Shown here: positions 17,568-28,045 of the stretch, piece after piece
Layout of the letters: each line of letters starts with the position of its first letter
How positions within the stretch are numbered: position 1 is the stretch's first letter
NCBI GenBank assembly: GCA_963693305.1
Contig: OY855913.1
Location: forward strand, 21,808,114 to 21,872,113
DNA length: 64,000 nucleotides
DNA from: Meandrina meandrites
Lineage: Eukaryota; Cnidaria; Anthozoa; Scleractinia; Meandrinidae
Direction of reading: 5' to 3'
Notes under the pieces: model-generated
The model's input: only the letters and a program-made list of their open reading frames with translations
Database searches by the model: none
Told to the model about the DNA's origin: nothing
Translations under genes and position numbers: made by a program

Positions 17568-18281
17568 AAATCGTAGGATAAGGCATTATTTTGAAGCATA
17601 CGTGACAGCCTTCTGGCGGCCATCTTGATGTCGTGTGGCGTGAAATTCCGAAATTCAAAATGATCGTCGGGATGGGCAGGCACCAAGCTGAAGTAGCGGT
17701 GGATGGCGGTGACTAGGCAGAGAGGTGAATGCGGGATGCTGGGAAGAGGGACGACGTGAATTCCTTCCTTATGTTGGCGTGTCTTGGACAATGTTATGCG
17801 GAGTAAACAGCCAGAATTCGTGAACTTGATATCGCTCCTCGTGAGGTGGCGGCCACAGTCAAAGGTCGACGTTGTCCGCGAAACCAAGTTTGACTTGCGC
17901 AGAAAAGAAAAGAAGGCAACCGTGAACAAGGCCCATGTCATGGTGTGAGATGGTAAGTTCATGTCCAGGGAATGGTGAAGCGAGTAAAATCGCGGACGTA
18001 ATCGGGTGTTTTTGACGAGTGGCGGTACCCAAAACACGCTTGAGACCTTTCTTGGTTAGTGACACTTCGAAACAAGTGAATGAGTCAACAGGCAGACCGT
18101 GGTAAAGGTGTAACAAACGGACGGCGTTAAGATGACCCAAAATGTATTGGTAGGAAGATGTCCGCTGAGTTAAGAAAACCGCATATGAGGAGATGGTCGA
18201 AGGTGATGCTGGAAGAGGAACTAGCGAGAAAGCTTGGCAGAACCGGTAGAAGGAATTCCATTGAGAGCGTAGGTTGCGCAT
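17564..18281 (-). pseudogene. Tyrosine recombinase fragment of a DIRS-like element
   Basis: Two overlapping frames (17859-18281 and 17564-18037) together resemble a phage-integrase-type tyrosine recombinase as found in DIRS and Ngaro elements. The N-terminal half has the SAM-like core-binding helices with a WNSFYRFCQ-like start. The catalytic half has FFSFLRKSNLV, whose Arg (residue 47 of the second frame) is the expected first catalytic Arg. The frame shifts once near 18030, and the His-x-x-Arg and Tyr part is missing because the sequence is cut at the MITE (17567). Inactive. Confidence 0.75.
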
Positions 18282-18434
18282 GGTCCCCGGAGCATAAGCT
18301 TGATCTTGTAAGTAAGAAACACGGTGCTGAAGCTGAGAATATGGGGATGCAGCAGATGGGTTGGTGACGTGAGCAGAAGTGCCTAATGGGGGAAAGAAAA
18401 GACCATATTAGAAGTCAATCTCGAATTGAAACAA

Positions 18435-19110
18435 CTAAGGTGAACAAGGAACGTGTTCAGTGGGCGTGTCAGCGGTCAAGGCGGCGAAGAGTGTGTGATG
18501 AGCTGGAGATAAATGCCAACGACTGAGGTGATCAGCGATAGAGTTGTCCACTCCAGCGACGTGCCGAGCAAAGATGTCAATGTCATAGCGAGCAGTGAGA
18601 AACCAGATTTCCCGTAGACAAAGATGCATCCCGGGAAGGCGGCAACGTCCTGAATTGATGGCAAGCACGCTATTCTCACTATCACACTGCAAAATAACAC
18701 GCTGGGCACGCAGAAGTTCACCCCAGAGCTTAAGCGTTACCATTATTGTCAACAGTTCCAAGGTGTTAATGGCGGAGAATGGGGCTGGGAAAAGGGCATT
18801 CTCGTCCCCAGAGGCCGCGATCCTTCTGGTCTGCGCCAGGAATCGAGACCTCTGGCCGCCTCCAAAACCGGAAGTCCGCGATTCACGGACTCTTTGTCAA
18901 ATACGACAAATCTGATTGGCTGAAAAACACAGACTGAGTACACTGCGCGCGCTCAAATATTGGGAGCGGCCAGAGGTCTCGATTCCTGGTGCAGACCGGA
19001 AGGATCGCGGCCTCTGGGGACGAGAATGGGAAAAGGGGTGTGAAAGTACTGCCCGTTGAAATAGCCCCCCGCGCCGGTGCTGCATGCGTCGGTTGAGAGA
19101 AATAAACGAT
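18435..19110 (-). pseudogene. RNase H domain fragment of DIRS-like element, split by a MITE
   Basis: The upstream piece (19029-19110) reads a beta strand with STDACSTGAGGYF, including the first acidic catalytic Asp. The downstream piece (18435-18790) holds the ELLTIM helix with its Glu, then CDSENSVLAI with the second Asp, and ends ADHLSRWH. The MITE at 18797-19028 separates them. The residue pattern is that of retroelement RNase H. Confidence 0.72.
18797..19028. mobile_element. 232-bp MITE with 9-bp target duplication
   Basis: Perfect outer inverted repeats CATTCTCGTCCCCAGAGGCC / GGCCTCTGGGGACGAGAATG, with long arms of about 63 bp in total and a short AT-richer centre. It is flanked by a 9-bp direct repeat GGAAAAGGG at 18788-18796 and 19029-19037. 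A 9-bp duplication with long arms is typical of Mutator-like (MULE) elements. It interrupts the DIRS RNase H frame, which reads on across the insertion if the element and one repeat copy are disregarded. Confidence 0.86.
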
Positions 19111-19180
19111 CGTCAAACCAAGGCGAAGTTTTTATGATCGAGACACCATTGTAGTACGGTACTAGCGTAGGTCAGAGTGA

Positions 19181-19719
19181 TTAACGTGGTGATGACATAA
19201 AAACACGTGCGGGACGTACACAGGAAGTGACAAAAGACATGACGCCAAGCAAAGACTGCAAGTCGCGTCGTAAAACGTGTGTCGCGGAGAGCAGAGATGC
19301 GCAGCGGGAATGAAGCTCTGAAAGGCGGTCAGTAGTGACTGAGATGGTCATCTCATTCGTATCAACTAAAACACCCAGGAAGACCATCGAAGTAGCCGGA
19401 GGTGAATCCTTGTCGGAGAGGTGTTCAATCCGAGGCAACGTAAGAGGTCACCCAAGGCCTGGAATCAGCCTGGAAAGCGGCAGCCCACTTCGTCGGAAGT
19501 CTCTGCTCCCCGGAAATCGTCAATGTAATTGGTACAAGAGTAGCCGAGATTCTTGTACATGAAGGTGACAGCGGAAGTGGCGTTCTGGCACATCATGAAC
19601 GAGGAACGAAGACCGAAAGGAGGAGCAATGTCGAGGTAGAGGTAATCGCGGTGCTGGTAACCTATTAAAGAGATGATAGTCGACAGCGTGGAGACGCGAA
19701 CATGACACTTATGAAGCAA
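19181..19719 (-). pseudogene. Reverse transcriptase fragment of DIRS-like element
   Basis: Two frames. The upstream one (19465-19719) carries LDIAPPFGLRSS, typical of DIRS reverse transcriptases, and the catalytic box YIDDF. The downstream one (19181-19438) carries FLGVLVDT followed by a helical region with LLGVMSFV, the connection to RNase H. A frameshift separates them near 19450. The palm's first Asp region is missing at the truncated 5' side. Confidence 0.75.
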
Positions 19720-19720
19720 T

Positions 19721-20948
19721 GCCTTGTTATTAATTAACCTCGTTCCATTGTTTGTTTAGTGTGAAATCTTCATTGTGGTGTTATTTAATGTACAAATCGT
19801 AAAATTTACTGAATACATGCATGCGGTGAATTGAATACCATCACGTCGCTATAGAAAGTTATGTTTTCTTCTGTAAAGCAAAATTGGCCCGGGCTCAACG
19901 TTTGATGTTTCCTTGTGAGGCGCCATGACTTACGAATACTCCGTTCTTTGTTTAGTGTAAAATCTTTATTTTAGTGTTATTTAAGCGGTGGAGTCGGAAT
20001 GAGTTCAAATCGTAAAATTTACGTATTCGTAAAATGATTTATAGCTCCGTGCGATCGAGTGCGAAACAGCGACCTGTCTTGAAGACCATTACTTTATGAC
20101 AGATGTTAACGATGCAGCAGTTTCGTGGTTGATGCCAGTGTGATGTTTTCGTTTGCTGTGCTTTTTGCCCGTTAAAGTTACGTTGAGCTGAAATGAGTCT
20201 TATAATCTACAGCAGTATATTTACTAATTCAAGGACTGTTCCGGACAACAAACGTGAAGGTAAGTGGATAAGCTTTTATTTTCTTTCACAGAGAATAGAG
20301 TCACTGATGCATTTTGGCTTTCGATCTTCTGCGGCAAATAACGTTTTTGATCCGCATTTTCACCCAGTTGTGTTGGGGACGCATCTTTTTTGTCCGCCAC
20401 TGTGATAATTTAGGTTATGCTGTAAATTTCTGATTTGTTGTTTGTTTATGAAATACATAGCGTAGAAAGTTCGTTTTGTTGATAAGAGAAATTATGTCGC
20501 GTGGTTTAATTTCCGGTCATATAGAAATTAAAGTGTTTAGTTGCTGTCGTGTAGTACATAGATCAGGTAAGCAGCTTATTTAGCTACTATTGTGTTCGTG
20601 GTCTGTCCCCTTAGAATTATTTTAGTTAAAGGTTTTGTTTTGGTTTGGAAGAAAGTGACTGTCTAGGCAGGTACAACTCGCCACAAGGGCTAATTCGACA
20701 TTATTGAAAGGCAAAATCGTACAATGTAGCAGATGAAGAACTTTCCATATCTTCCAAAAAATCAACAATGGTCTGCACACTACACATGTAAATGTGAAAA
20801 TAGAAAAATGGAATCATCGTGTAAAACTCAAGACAAAATACTCCAAGGCAGTTAGAGAGGACTGATACTAGGTATAAACGAAAGACACAAATTATATTTG
20901 GCAAATTCTATTAGATTTAGTAAACAGAAATCTTTTTTCGGTGTGAAC
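19721..20948. other. Spacer, no gene recognised
   Basis: A duplicated segment, TGTTTAGTGTGAAATCTT at 19751 and TTTAGTGTAAAATCTTTATT at 19951, suggests a small old tandem duplication. A short frame at 20193 runs into a GT donor-like site (GAAGGTAAGT, 20257) and could be a first exon, but nothing downstream supports it. Confidence 0.4.
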
Positions 20949-21068
20949 AATAGGCCATATTCGTATTCTCGGTATTGGACTGGAACTAGCATGCAATGGA
21001 GGCTTATGCGGGGGAATATAATTAAAAAGAGCTTCGTGTGATTTGCATTTGAAAAGATTCCCCGCATT

Positions 21069-21101
<33 letters not shown>

Positions 21102-21124
21102 CGAGAATACGAATATGGTCTATT
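20949..21124. mobile_element. Foldback MITE, AATAGRCCATATT family, copy 2
   Basis: 176 bp. The left arm AATAGGCCATATTCGTATTC is nearly perfectly complementary to the right arm ending GAATACGAATATGGTCTATT, with an inner arm ATTGGACTGGAACTAGC and its complement. It is much better preserved than copy 1 at 1723-1880. Non-coding. Confidence 0.85.
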
Positions 21125-21199
21125 TGAGACAGCGTTTGATTTGACCTTGTAATCGTATATCAGTTGTCACGCTACAAGATAACCCAGTAGAGGGTCTCA

Positions 21200-21966
21200 A
21201 TGGGGTGGTGGCTTTTACGGTTAACGGCTAACACTTTGGCTTTTTTACGGCTAACGGTTAATTTTGTTCCGTTACGTTTAACAGACGTGTTAAAAATTAA
21301 TTTCCATTGTTTTAAAAAGTTAAAAATTAATTTTTATTGTTGTAAAGTCTTACGACCGTTTTGGGATAAAAAAGTAGATTTTATAATTATTGTAGATAAA
21401 GTAAACTGCTGTAATAAACTACATTTTAAATTTCTATACTGCGGTAGAAAAAATTACATCTACAAAATAACAGAATTTTTAATTACTGTAAAAGCAAGGA
21501 GCAATGATTCTATACAAGTCTATACAAGTACACGTGTAACCCGTGTCATAAGTATACTTGCCCGTATGTGTTACTTTGGCTCAAAAATGAAACTTATCAA
21601 AACATTCAAGGATTTCAAAGACAACATAGATGTATTCACAATCCCAAGAGATAAGCGCTCCATTCTGGGTATGTGCAGCCTACGAGTAGGCTCCCAAAGA
21701 AAACGATCCTCGACCGGAGAGCCTGTTCACAGGCTAGGCTATGTGCAGAACATCCTCGGAGACCCAGGGGCAGTTAGTCGGGGCAAAACGAAGTAAACCG
21801 GGCAAAAATCGTGGCTGCGAAAGTTTTCTATAAAAGTAAAAGAGCCCCTGGGAAACGAGTCTCTCCAGACCATTTCCAAATTTCTAGCTTATTGTGATTG
21901 TTGTTTTCGATAACATACGAACTCTGAAAGTCAACCTCAACCAACGTTTTTATATTGGTTTTAATA
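21200..21966. other. Spacer, no gene recognised
   Basis: Begins with a T-rich tract containing tandem GTTAAAAATTAATTT(T/C)(C/T)ATTGT units (21290-21345). A 198-codon frame at 21200-21796 has a biased composition from this repeat, matches nothing I know, and is not called. Confidence 0.4.
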
Positions 21967-23308
21967 GGGTGTTACTAAACAGAGTAACGGCCAACGAGTA
22001 ACGGAGTGACGAGAAACCGAGTAACGGGAAAAAAATTCCATAGGTAAAAAAAAAAATACAAATTCTAAAAAAAAATTACAAATCAAGCCTTGGTGTAATT
22101 TCATTGATAACACGACTACACGACAGCCTTTTGATTTTCGCGCCAAAAATGTCAAGTGACTGCGTCTCACTCAGTCAGCAAGCATGGCTCGCCTCGGGGA
22201 AGGTAAGAGGTTTTTTTTCTCTTTTTATCGCTCATATTTGTACTGCCGATATAGTCCGCAATAATTACAAAAGCAATGAAGAAAGATGCTGTTTGGGCTG
22301 CTTATTAAGGGTTATGGACTGTTTTCTTTGCCGGTTTTCCTGCCACTTTCACTGTTTGTTTTTGATTACCTCCCACTGGGCTTTCTGCCTAGTATAATTT
22401 CTCTCCATCAAAACAACAGATATGATGACTACTATGTCATTATTATATCGGATAACTCGGGAGATGAAGGTAAGGGTATTTTATTATTGTCTTTATCGTT
22501 GCCACTGCAGGTCTCCTTTGATCTAAAGGCCTTTGCGGAAACATCCGTCTTCATAAAACAAACGCTATGCAAGGAATTCGAAGACACTATAAATAGACTG
22601 GGACTTTTATTTGGTACAACGTCCGTTAGGTTGGATTTCTGTGTTACTTATAAATTACGAATTGCTTTACCGATCAAATTGTAACCATTATGGCAGAGTG
22701 GATAGCACATATTCGACTTAAGTATTATTTTTTCATAATTAAACTATCGCGGTAAATATTCCCATCGGCGCCAACTTCAGACAGAATTAATGCACGGACA
22801 ACTAAAAATATCATTACCGATTTCCCTAGTTGCACTCGAAACCTTAAGTTCTTAATTCACATCAATTGCAGAAACTGAATTAAATAAAGAAATGTTGGTA
22901 TTCCGGCCATATATTTTTTTATGTGTTGCGCGACCTTTTTCCTACATTAGCCTAAAAATATTCAGCCTGCAAGCAGGCTTTCGTATACTCAAAGTGGTCG
23001 TGGAATCGATTTAAATTCCTTCGCATGTTAGCTGCACTGAAAAAAAAACGTCCTCGCTTACAATATCGTCCGTTTTAACTTCAGAGTCGTCGAACAACGA
23101 GTTCGCCATTTGTTGTGCCACACGGAATACCCGGAATTTCGATCCAGAATTCTAGTTCCTTATTTCTATTTTTTATTTAAATGTTATTATTAATTTTTTT
23201 TTTTAGTATTTTTATTTTTTTTTTTTTTACCTATGGAATTTTATTCCCGTTACTCGGTTTCTCGTTACTCCGTTACTCGTTACTCCGTTACTCTGTTTAG
23301 TAACACCC
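21967..23308. mobile_element. 1.34-kb TIR element with GTTACTC subrepeats
   Basis: The left end GGGTGTTACTAAACAGAGTA and the right end TACTCTGTTTAGTAACACCC are exact complements, and the arms extend about 90 bp through repeated GAGTAACGG (left) / CCGTTACTC (right) units to TACCTATGGAATTT and its complement. No target duplication is evident. Inside is a frame (22104-22220) that ends at a good donor (AAGGTAAGAGG) and a second open stretch at 22286-22684; both are unassigned and too short for a transposase. Confidence 0.82.
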
Positions 23309-23390
23309 CGATCATGAATTTGAACTGGTGATAAGATTTTCCGTCAAGATCTGTAAACCGTCCAGAACACTAGAAATTGAAGTTTAACAT

Positions 23391-25251
23391 GGGTGTCGGT
23401 AAAACGCCGACTCGGGGCCGGGGCCGGGGCCGGGGCCGGGGTCAGTTTTTTATTTATTTATTTTTTTTAAATTCACCTAATCAGAAAAAAAAAAATTACA
23501 AAATTTATATAAGCGTGTGGCGCATTTCGAGTTGAAAAAAGCATCTCCTTCACACAATAGCCGGGAACTTGATCCTTCCATAAGTTCAAAAGTATAAAAG
23601 AAGAAATTTGTGGTCTAGCAGGCGACAGGTGAAATTCTAACAGCTTGGCGGATAGATTGTGCTGCCGACTTCTGAGCGCTAGCTCGAATGAATATTCCCT
23701 CGCCAACAGTAGGATGACCTTTTTCAGGTTAATTATATTGTACATGCCGATGCGTTTGTGTAGCAAGAGAAAAGTAATTCAGGTTTATATCGTTAAAATA
23801 AACCCGCCATTCGTATCCAAAAAAATATTTACAAGGAAGCAGAATTGTTTTGTTTAGACAGAGAAGCTCGCATGTCCCGCAATCTTAAAGTTTCTACATT
23901 CTGATACTGTTAAAATACAAATGGAGGTATCTAGCCATCTCTCCAATTTGTGTGACCAAAATACTGGAATACATTTTTAATTACCACGGTTTGCATTGAT
24001 ACGCGATGATCGAAATCAAAACATCCGACGTTTCCAAGATTTCCGTCAATATCAAAGTTTGAAATGACGTTTCGCATGAGCGATCATGAAGTTTAACCGG
24101 CCGACAGAAGACTACAGAAGCTCGGTCAAATTTAACTTTATTACACAACAAAGACATTTTAAAGACTCTGCGAGACTTTACTTTCAGTTTCAAGGTTTTT
24201 GCGTTTGGAAACTGAATGAGGAAATTTTGAGATTTCGTGTGAAGTTTGCAAAAAGTCCAACCCGCTCGGTTTTTTAAGGGCTACTCGGCCGGGAAACTGG
24301 TACTCGTGGCCTCGTTTTCGCGTATCTCGTCTCGGCCGGAAACTGGTACGAACTCGACGTTGTTTCGACGTTTTGGGGGAGTTGTTGACTTTATGGTTGT
24401 TCGTTTTGCTGTTGTTTTCTTCGCTCTGATCGATAAGTTACGTACATTGAATATTCATTTGTCGTAGTATACACAATGTTATTCAAACTTCTTCCAGGTT
24501 GCATTGATCGAAGTCTCAGGAAAGTGTGTACGACTCCTGATATACTGAGCATTAAGCCGCAGCTCTGTGCTTTTTGCAGTTTGTGTTGTCAACCCGCTTC
24601 CCCGAAGATCGCCTCGCTGTTGTACCTCAGTTGCGATGTGCATTGTGCCAAACAAACTCACCTTTTACGTGGTTTCAAAATTTAACCCACAAAATACCTC
24701 ACCGAAGATGGACACATTCCAGACTCTCAAACGCACTCCCATAATCCATGATTACTTCTAGTTTTATACAAAGCCGACACTGCCAGACTGAATGTCACGA
24801 TACAGACGATACATTCCACGGCTCGGCGAACATAAAGGTTCTGCATGTACCTTATATTTTTGCGGTGTTTATTCGGACCGTTTAGTGAGACGAAACCCTG
24901 AAGCTACAAGGGAGTTAACTTGCGCCCTGTTAAGGAGATTTGCCCGCGGAATAAAATTTATTTTTCGCCAGTTCACTTTAGTGATCACTCGCCCGAAACG
25001 TTCCCGGAAACCCTTTCAAACTAGCGCTCAGAAGTCTATCCGCTAAGCTGTTAGAATTTCACTGCTAGACCACAAATTTCTTCTTTTATACTTTTGAACT
25101 TATGAAAGGATCAAGTTCCCGGCTATTTTGTTTATATAAATTTTTTTAATTTTTTTTTTTTCTGAATCGGTGAATGTTTTTTAAAAATTTAAAAAAATGA
25201 CCCCGGCCCCGGCCCCGGCCCCGACCCCGAGTCGGCGTTTTACCGACACCC
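23391..25251. mobile_element. 1.86-kb MULE-like TIR element with exact 9-bp target duplication
   Basis: The left end GGGTGTCGGTAAAACGCCGA and the right end TCGGCGTTTTACCGACACCC are complementary; both continue into (GGGGCC)n / (GGCCCC)n and then about 200 bp of imperfectly complementary arms (AACTTGATCCTTCCATAAG against CTTATGAAAGGATCAAGTT). The element is flanked by GTTTAACAT at 23382-23390 and 25252-25260, an exact 9-bp direct repeat as made by Mutator-like transposases. The interior (about 23700-25000) has no recognisable transposase, so it is probably non-autonomous. Confidence 0.88.
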
Positions 25252-25260
25252 GTTTAACAT

Positions 25261-25734
25261 CCACGAAAATCTTAAAAATGACTTTGCCTTTTACAAAGTT
25301 AAATTTGACCAAATTTCTGGAGGCGTAAAATTTGTTTATCGGCAGTTCAATTTCGTTATCGCTCTTGCATAACTTTGTCTGAAATCCCTTCAAACTTGAA
25401 CATGTTTTTTCAGGACGTACGTATTCACGCTTATTAGATGAACAGATGATAAGACAAATTCAATTTCTCGCCTTCTCTTTAATTCAAATCGGGCGGCTGT
25501 GATCAGAAACCAAACTCTGATTCGAACATTGATCGGCGCTTCCATTAAAATAAGATGAATGCAAATGAGTATGTACTCTACGGGGGTACGCTTCGCTTGG
25601 CAAGACTGCAAACTAAAGAGTGTTTTCATCGTACATGTATATAGTTGAAAGCCAATACTGAATGCAAAATCGTTACAGGTATTTCTCAGTAAATATTCCT
25701 CGTTGCTCTTTGTTTACAGTTTGTTGAAGGTGTC
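25261..25734. other. 5' flank of transporter copy 1
   Basis: Leads into the ATG at 25735. Segment 25670-25734 (AAAATYGTTACAGGTATTTC, then CTCAGTAAA) is alignable to 52290-52366 in front of the complete copy, so this stretch includes duplicated 5' untranslated or promoter sequence. No other gene seen. Confidence 0.5.
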
Positions 25735-26014
25735 ATGAAAGCAGCTGAGGCTAGAAAAGCCACAGATGGAGAAGAGAAGACGAAGCAAATTGTGATAATT
25801 TGCGCAGAAAGAATTTCACCGCATCAGGACAGTTGCTGGTCCTGGATGGTGTGTCTTGTTGCTGTTCTTTCAAATGTCGTCATTTGTGGATTTGCATTTA
25901 GCTTTGGCATCTTATTCCCGGCTCTCTTGGACGAGTTTCAGCAGGGAAAGGCTAAAACAGGTATTTAATTTGTTCCTAAACAGCCAGTTTTACATTTATA
26001 TGCAAGGAAGGAAG

Positions 26015-26090
26015 AAACGAACGAACGAACGAACGAACAGAGAGCGAAAGAACACTGTAAAGGACGAATAAGCGAACGACCGAACGACCA
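26015..26090. repeat. Short (GAAC)n tract in transporter copy 1, intron 1
   Basis: About five perfect GAAC units plus related imperfect ones, at the same intron position as the very long (GAAC)n array at 52678-53345. Flanking sequence after the repeat (GTCATGAATGGT and CTCGCA-rich text) is shared by both copies. Confidence 0.85.
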
Positions 26091-26820
26091 AGAGTCATGA
26101 ATGGTAACCCAAATTTTGAAGTGCTCGCAAAATTAGGCTTCTGCTCGAAATACTCGCAAAAATGTAAGTGGGTATTCGTTTGCTCGCGCTCGCATATTTT
26201 TCCAAGCGCTCACATGCTCGGTTTTATGGAGGTAGCCTTTTGAAAATGCTAGGCTAGCTTTTGTCAATGCTCGTGCTCGCAAAGAAAAACCGGTCAGTGT
26301 AAAACGCTGTGGCTGGCGCCACCGCTGTTTGCCAATCGCGGCTTCGCCGCTCTCTCACTGCGGCTTCACCGCTTTCCCTTCGTTGATTTTGCAGCAAAAG
26401 AGAGACTGCTTGCAGTCTAGCAGACTGCAGACAGCGAGTATGGTCGTAGCACGAGTCAAGTTCGAGTCAAGTCAATTTTTTTTGTTTGATGTTTTTGTCG
26501 TTTTTGGTAGTTTTGCTTTTAATTGCTGTGTGAAAGTAATGCACCAGAGGCACAAAAACAGCAAGATTTGACTGTTGTTTTTTTCGCTGCCGATTACGAC
26601 AATTCAGTTACTGCATAAATTTGATTCGCAGCTGCTTTTCAGAGAAGCAAACATTCCTCGGCATACATTAATTTTCCACACAGATTCCTACCTACATTAA
26701 TTACACACAACTGAGACAGAGGTTCCATTTCAACAGCAAAACATAAATTTATAGAGCGTTTTCCACCGTTTGCATCGAAACACGACTTCAGAAATGAAAA
26801 CACCCGCGGAAACGCTTCTA

Positions 26821-27705
26821 AGGGCCGATTCGCACTAGCAGACAACATTTTTGACAAAAACAAAATTGTCGCGACAAGTCAGTGACATTTTTAAGAAACC
26901 ACAAGGTGTAATTATTAGTACAATAGCTCTGCACGTGCTTCTGGCATCCTGGTACATTTCTCGGGACGGTCGTCTTGTGCAAACATCAAATAATCAGGCA
27001 GATCCACGTGGTGAAAAATTTTAAAACGATTTGCATTTGAAGTGCGCGTATACTGATGTTTTTGTGCTCGTGCGGGGAAAATGTCGCAAAAAAAACTATT
27101 TCTTTTCCCCTCCATTTATCGGCGCAAACTGGTTCCCTCCGCATTCTTTTGTTCCAACCCCTGTGTTACCATCCTTCCACGACCTCACCTCGGCACACAA
27201 AACGTGTTTTGCCGCAACCTCGTTCCCAGGGTCTCTCTCCCCGCTCTGGGGGGCGGGGAGAGAGAGACCCTGGGAACGAGGTTGGTTTTGCCGCCTATCG
27301 TGGAAAAAGTTCGCGTGTTGTTTTTTAGTACAATCCAGACCAAACACAATAGCCAATCAACAACGTATTGTTATCTGGCATTACGAGGGGCGTTGGAATG
27401 CGACTTGTCATGAATTGTCCTGCCTTGAGGCAGGACATCGGCCCCTTTGAAGATTTGTCCGTTTTGACAAAATTTGCACTTGTCCGACAAGTCGTTCGCA
27501 CTTGTTTTTGCGATTGTTTGAGAAAATGTATCGCGCGTGAAACGCGCACCAATCATAAGACAACTGCTTCTTTGTTTTCCTGAATTGTTGGACAAATTTT
27601 AGGTCTCAAAAAACGTATTCGCACTTGTTTTCTGTTACAAGTGACACACAAATGATGAAATCTACCAATTGTTACAAAATTTGTCCGCTGGTGCGAATTG
27701 GCCCT
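26821..27705. mobile_element. TIR element with AGGGCCGATTCGCAC ends
   Basis: The left end AGGGCCGATTCGCACTAGCA and the right end GCTGGTGCGAATTGGCCCT are imperfect inverted repeats. The inner regions repeat TTGTC/GACAA motifs. A 70-bp hairpin element is nested inside at 27216-27285. It occupies the place where exon 2 would be expected in transporter copy 1. No transposase seen. Confidence 0.65.
27216..27285. mobile_element. 70-bp hairpin element with 9-bp target duplication
   Basis: Almost a perfect hairpin: AACCTCGTTCCCAGGGTCTC against GAGACCCTGGGAACGAGGTT. Flanked by TTTTGCCGC at 27207-27215 and 27286-27294, a 9-bp direct repeat. A 51-bp relative is at 56399-56449. Probably an internally deleted MULE-type terminal repeat pair. 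Confidence 0.85.
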
Positions 27706-27795
27706 AAGATGTCCCGCAATCAAAGTTTGAAACGACGCTACGCACGAGCGATCGTGAAGTTTAAATTTATGCCAACAGAAGACCTGATGGAAACT

Positions 27796-28045
27796 CGGAT
27801 CGGGCGGCCCGGGTTCGAGCCCTGGCCGGGGCACTGCGTTGTGTTCTTGGGCAAGACACCTAACTTACATAGTGCCTCTCTCCATCCAGGTGTATAAATG
27901 GGTACCGGTGAATTTACTGCTGGGGGTAACCCTGCGATGGACTAGCATCCCATCCAGGGGGAGTAGAAATGCTCCTAGTCGCTTCATGCTGTGGAAACCG
28001 GGATACGCTCCGGCCTGATGGGCCACTAGGCTCGTATGCAGACTA
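27796..28045 (+). mobile_element. SINE with intact B-box
   Basis: Starts near a perfect pol III B-box-like GGTTCGAGCCC (27811-27821) and runs through the conserved body (GGGTAACCCTGCGATGGACT, CATCCCATCCAGGGGGAG, GGCCTGATGGGCC) to CGTATGCAGAC. The A-box side is lost. It lies directly before exon 3 of transporter copy 1; the corresponding place in copy 2 lacks it. Confidence 0.7.

Larger units (their letters stand above)
17568..19720 (-). mobile_element. Decayed DIRS-like tyrosine-recombinase retroelement
   Basis: Order on the minus strand is reverse transcriptase, RNase H, tyrosine recombinase, as in DIRS-1-type elements. The N-terminal half of the reverse transcriptase is absent (truncated near 19720), RNase H is split by a 232-bp MITE (18797-19028), and the recombinase is cut off by another MITE at 17567. 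No terminal repeats are preserved. Confidence 0.75.

Noticed and set aside
20193..20405. Possible first exon ending at a GTAAGT donor
   Set aside because: No downstream exon, no recognisable protein, and donor-like sites are common by chance.
21200..21796. 198-codon plus-strand frame
   Set aside because: N-terminal half is made of tandem T/A-rich repeats; no motif, no homologous signal, no supporting splice structure.
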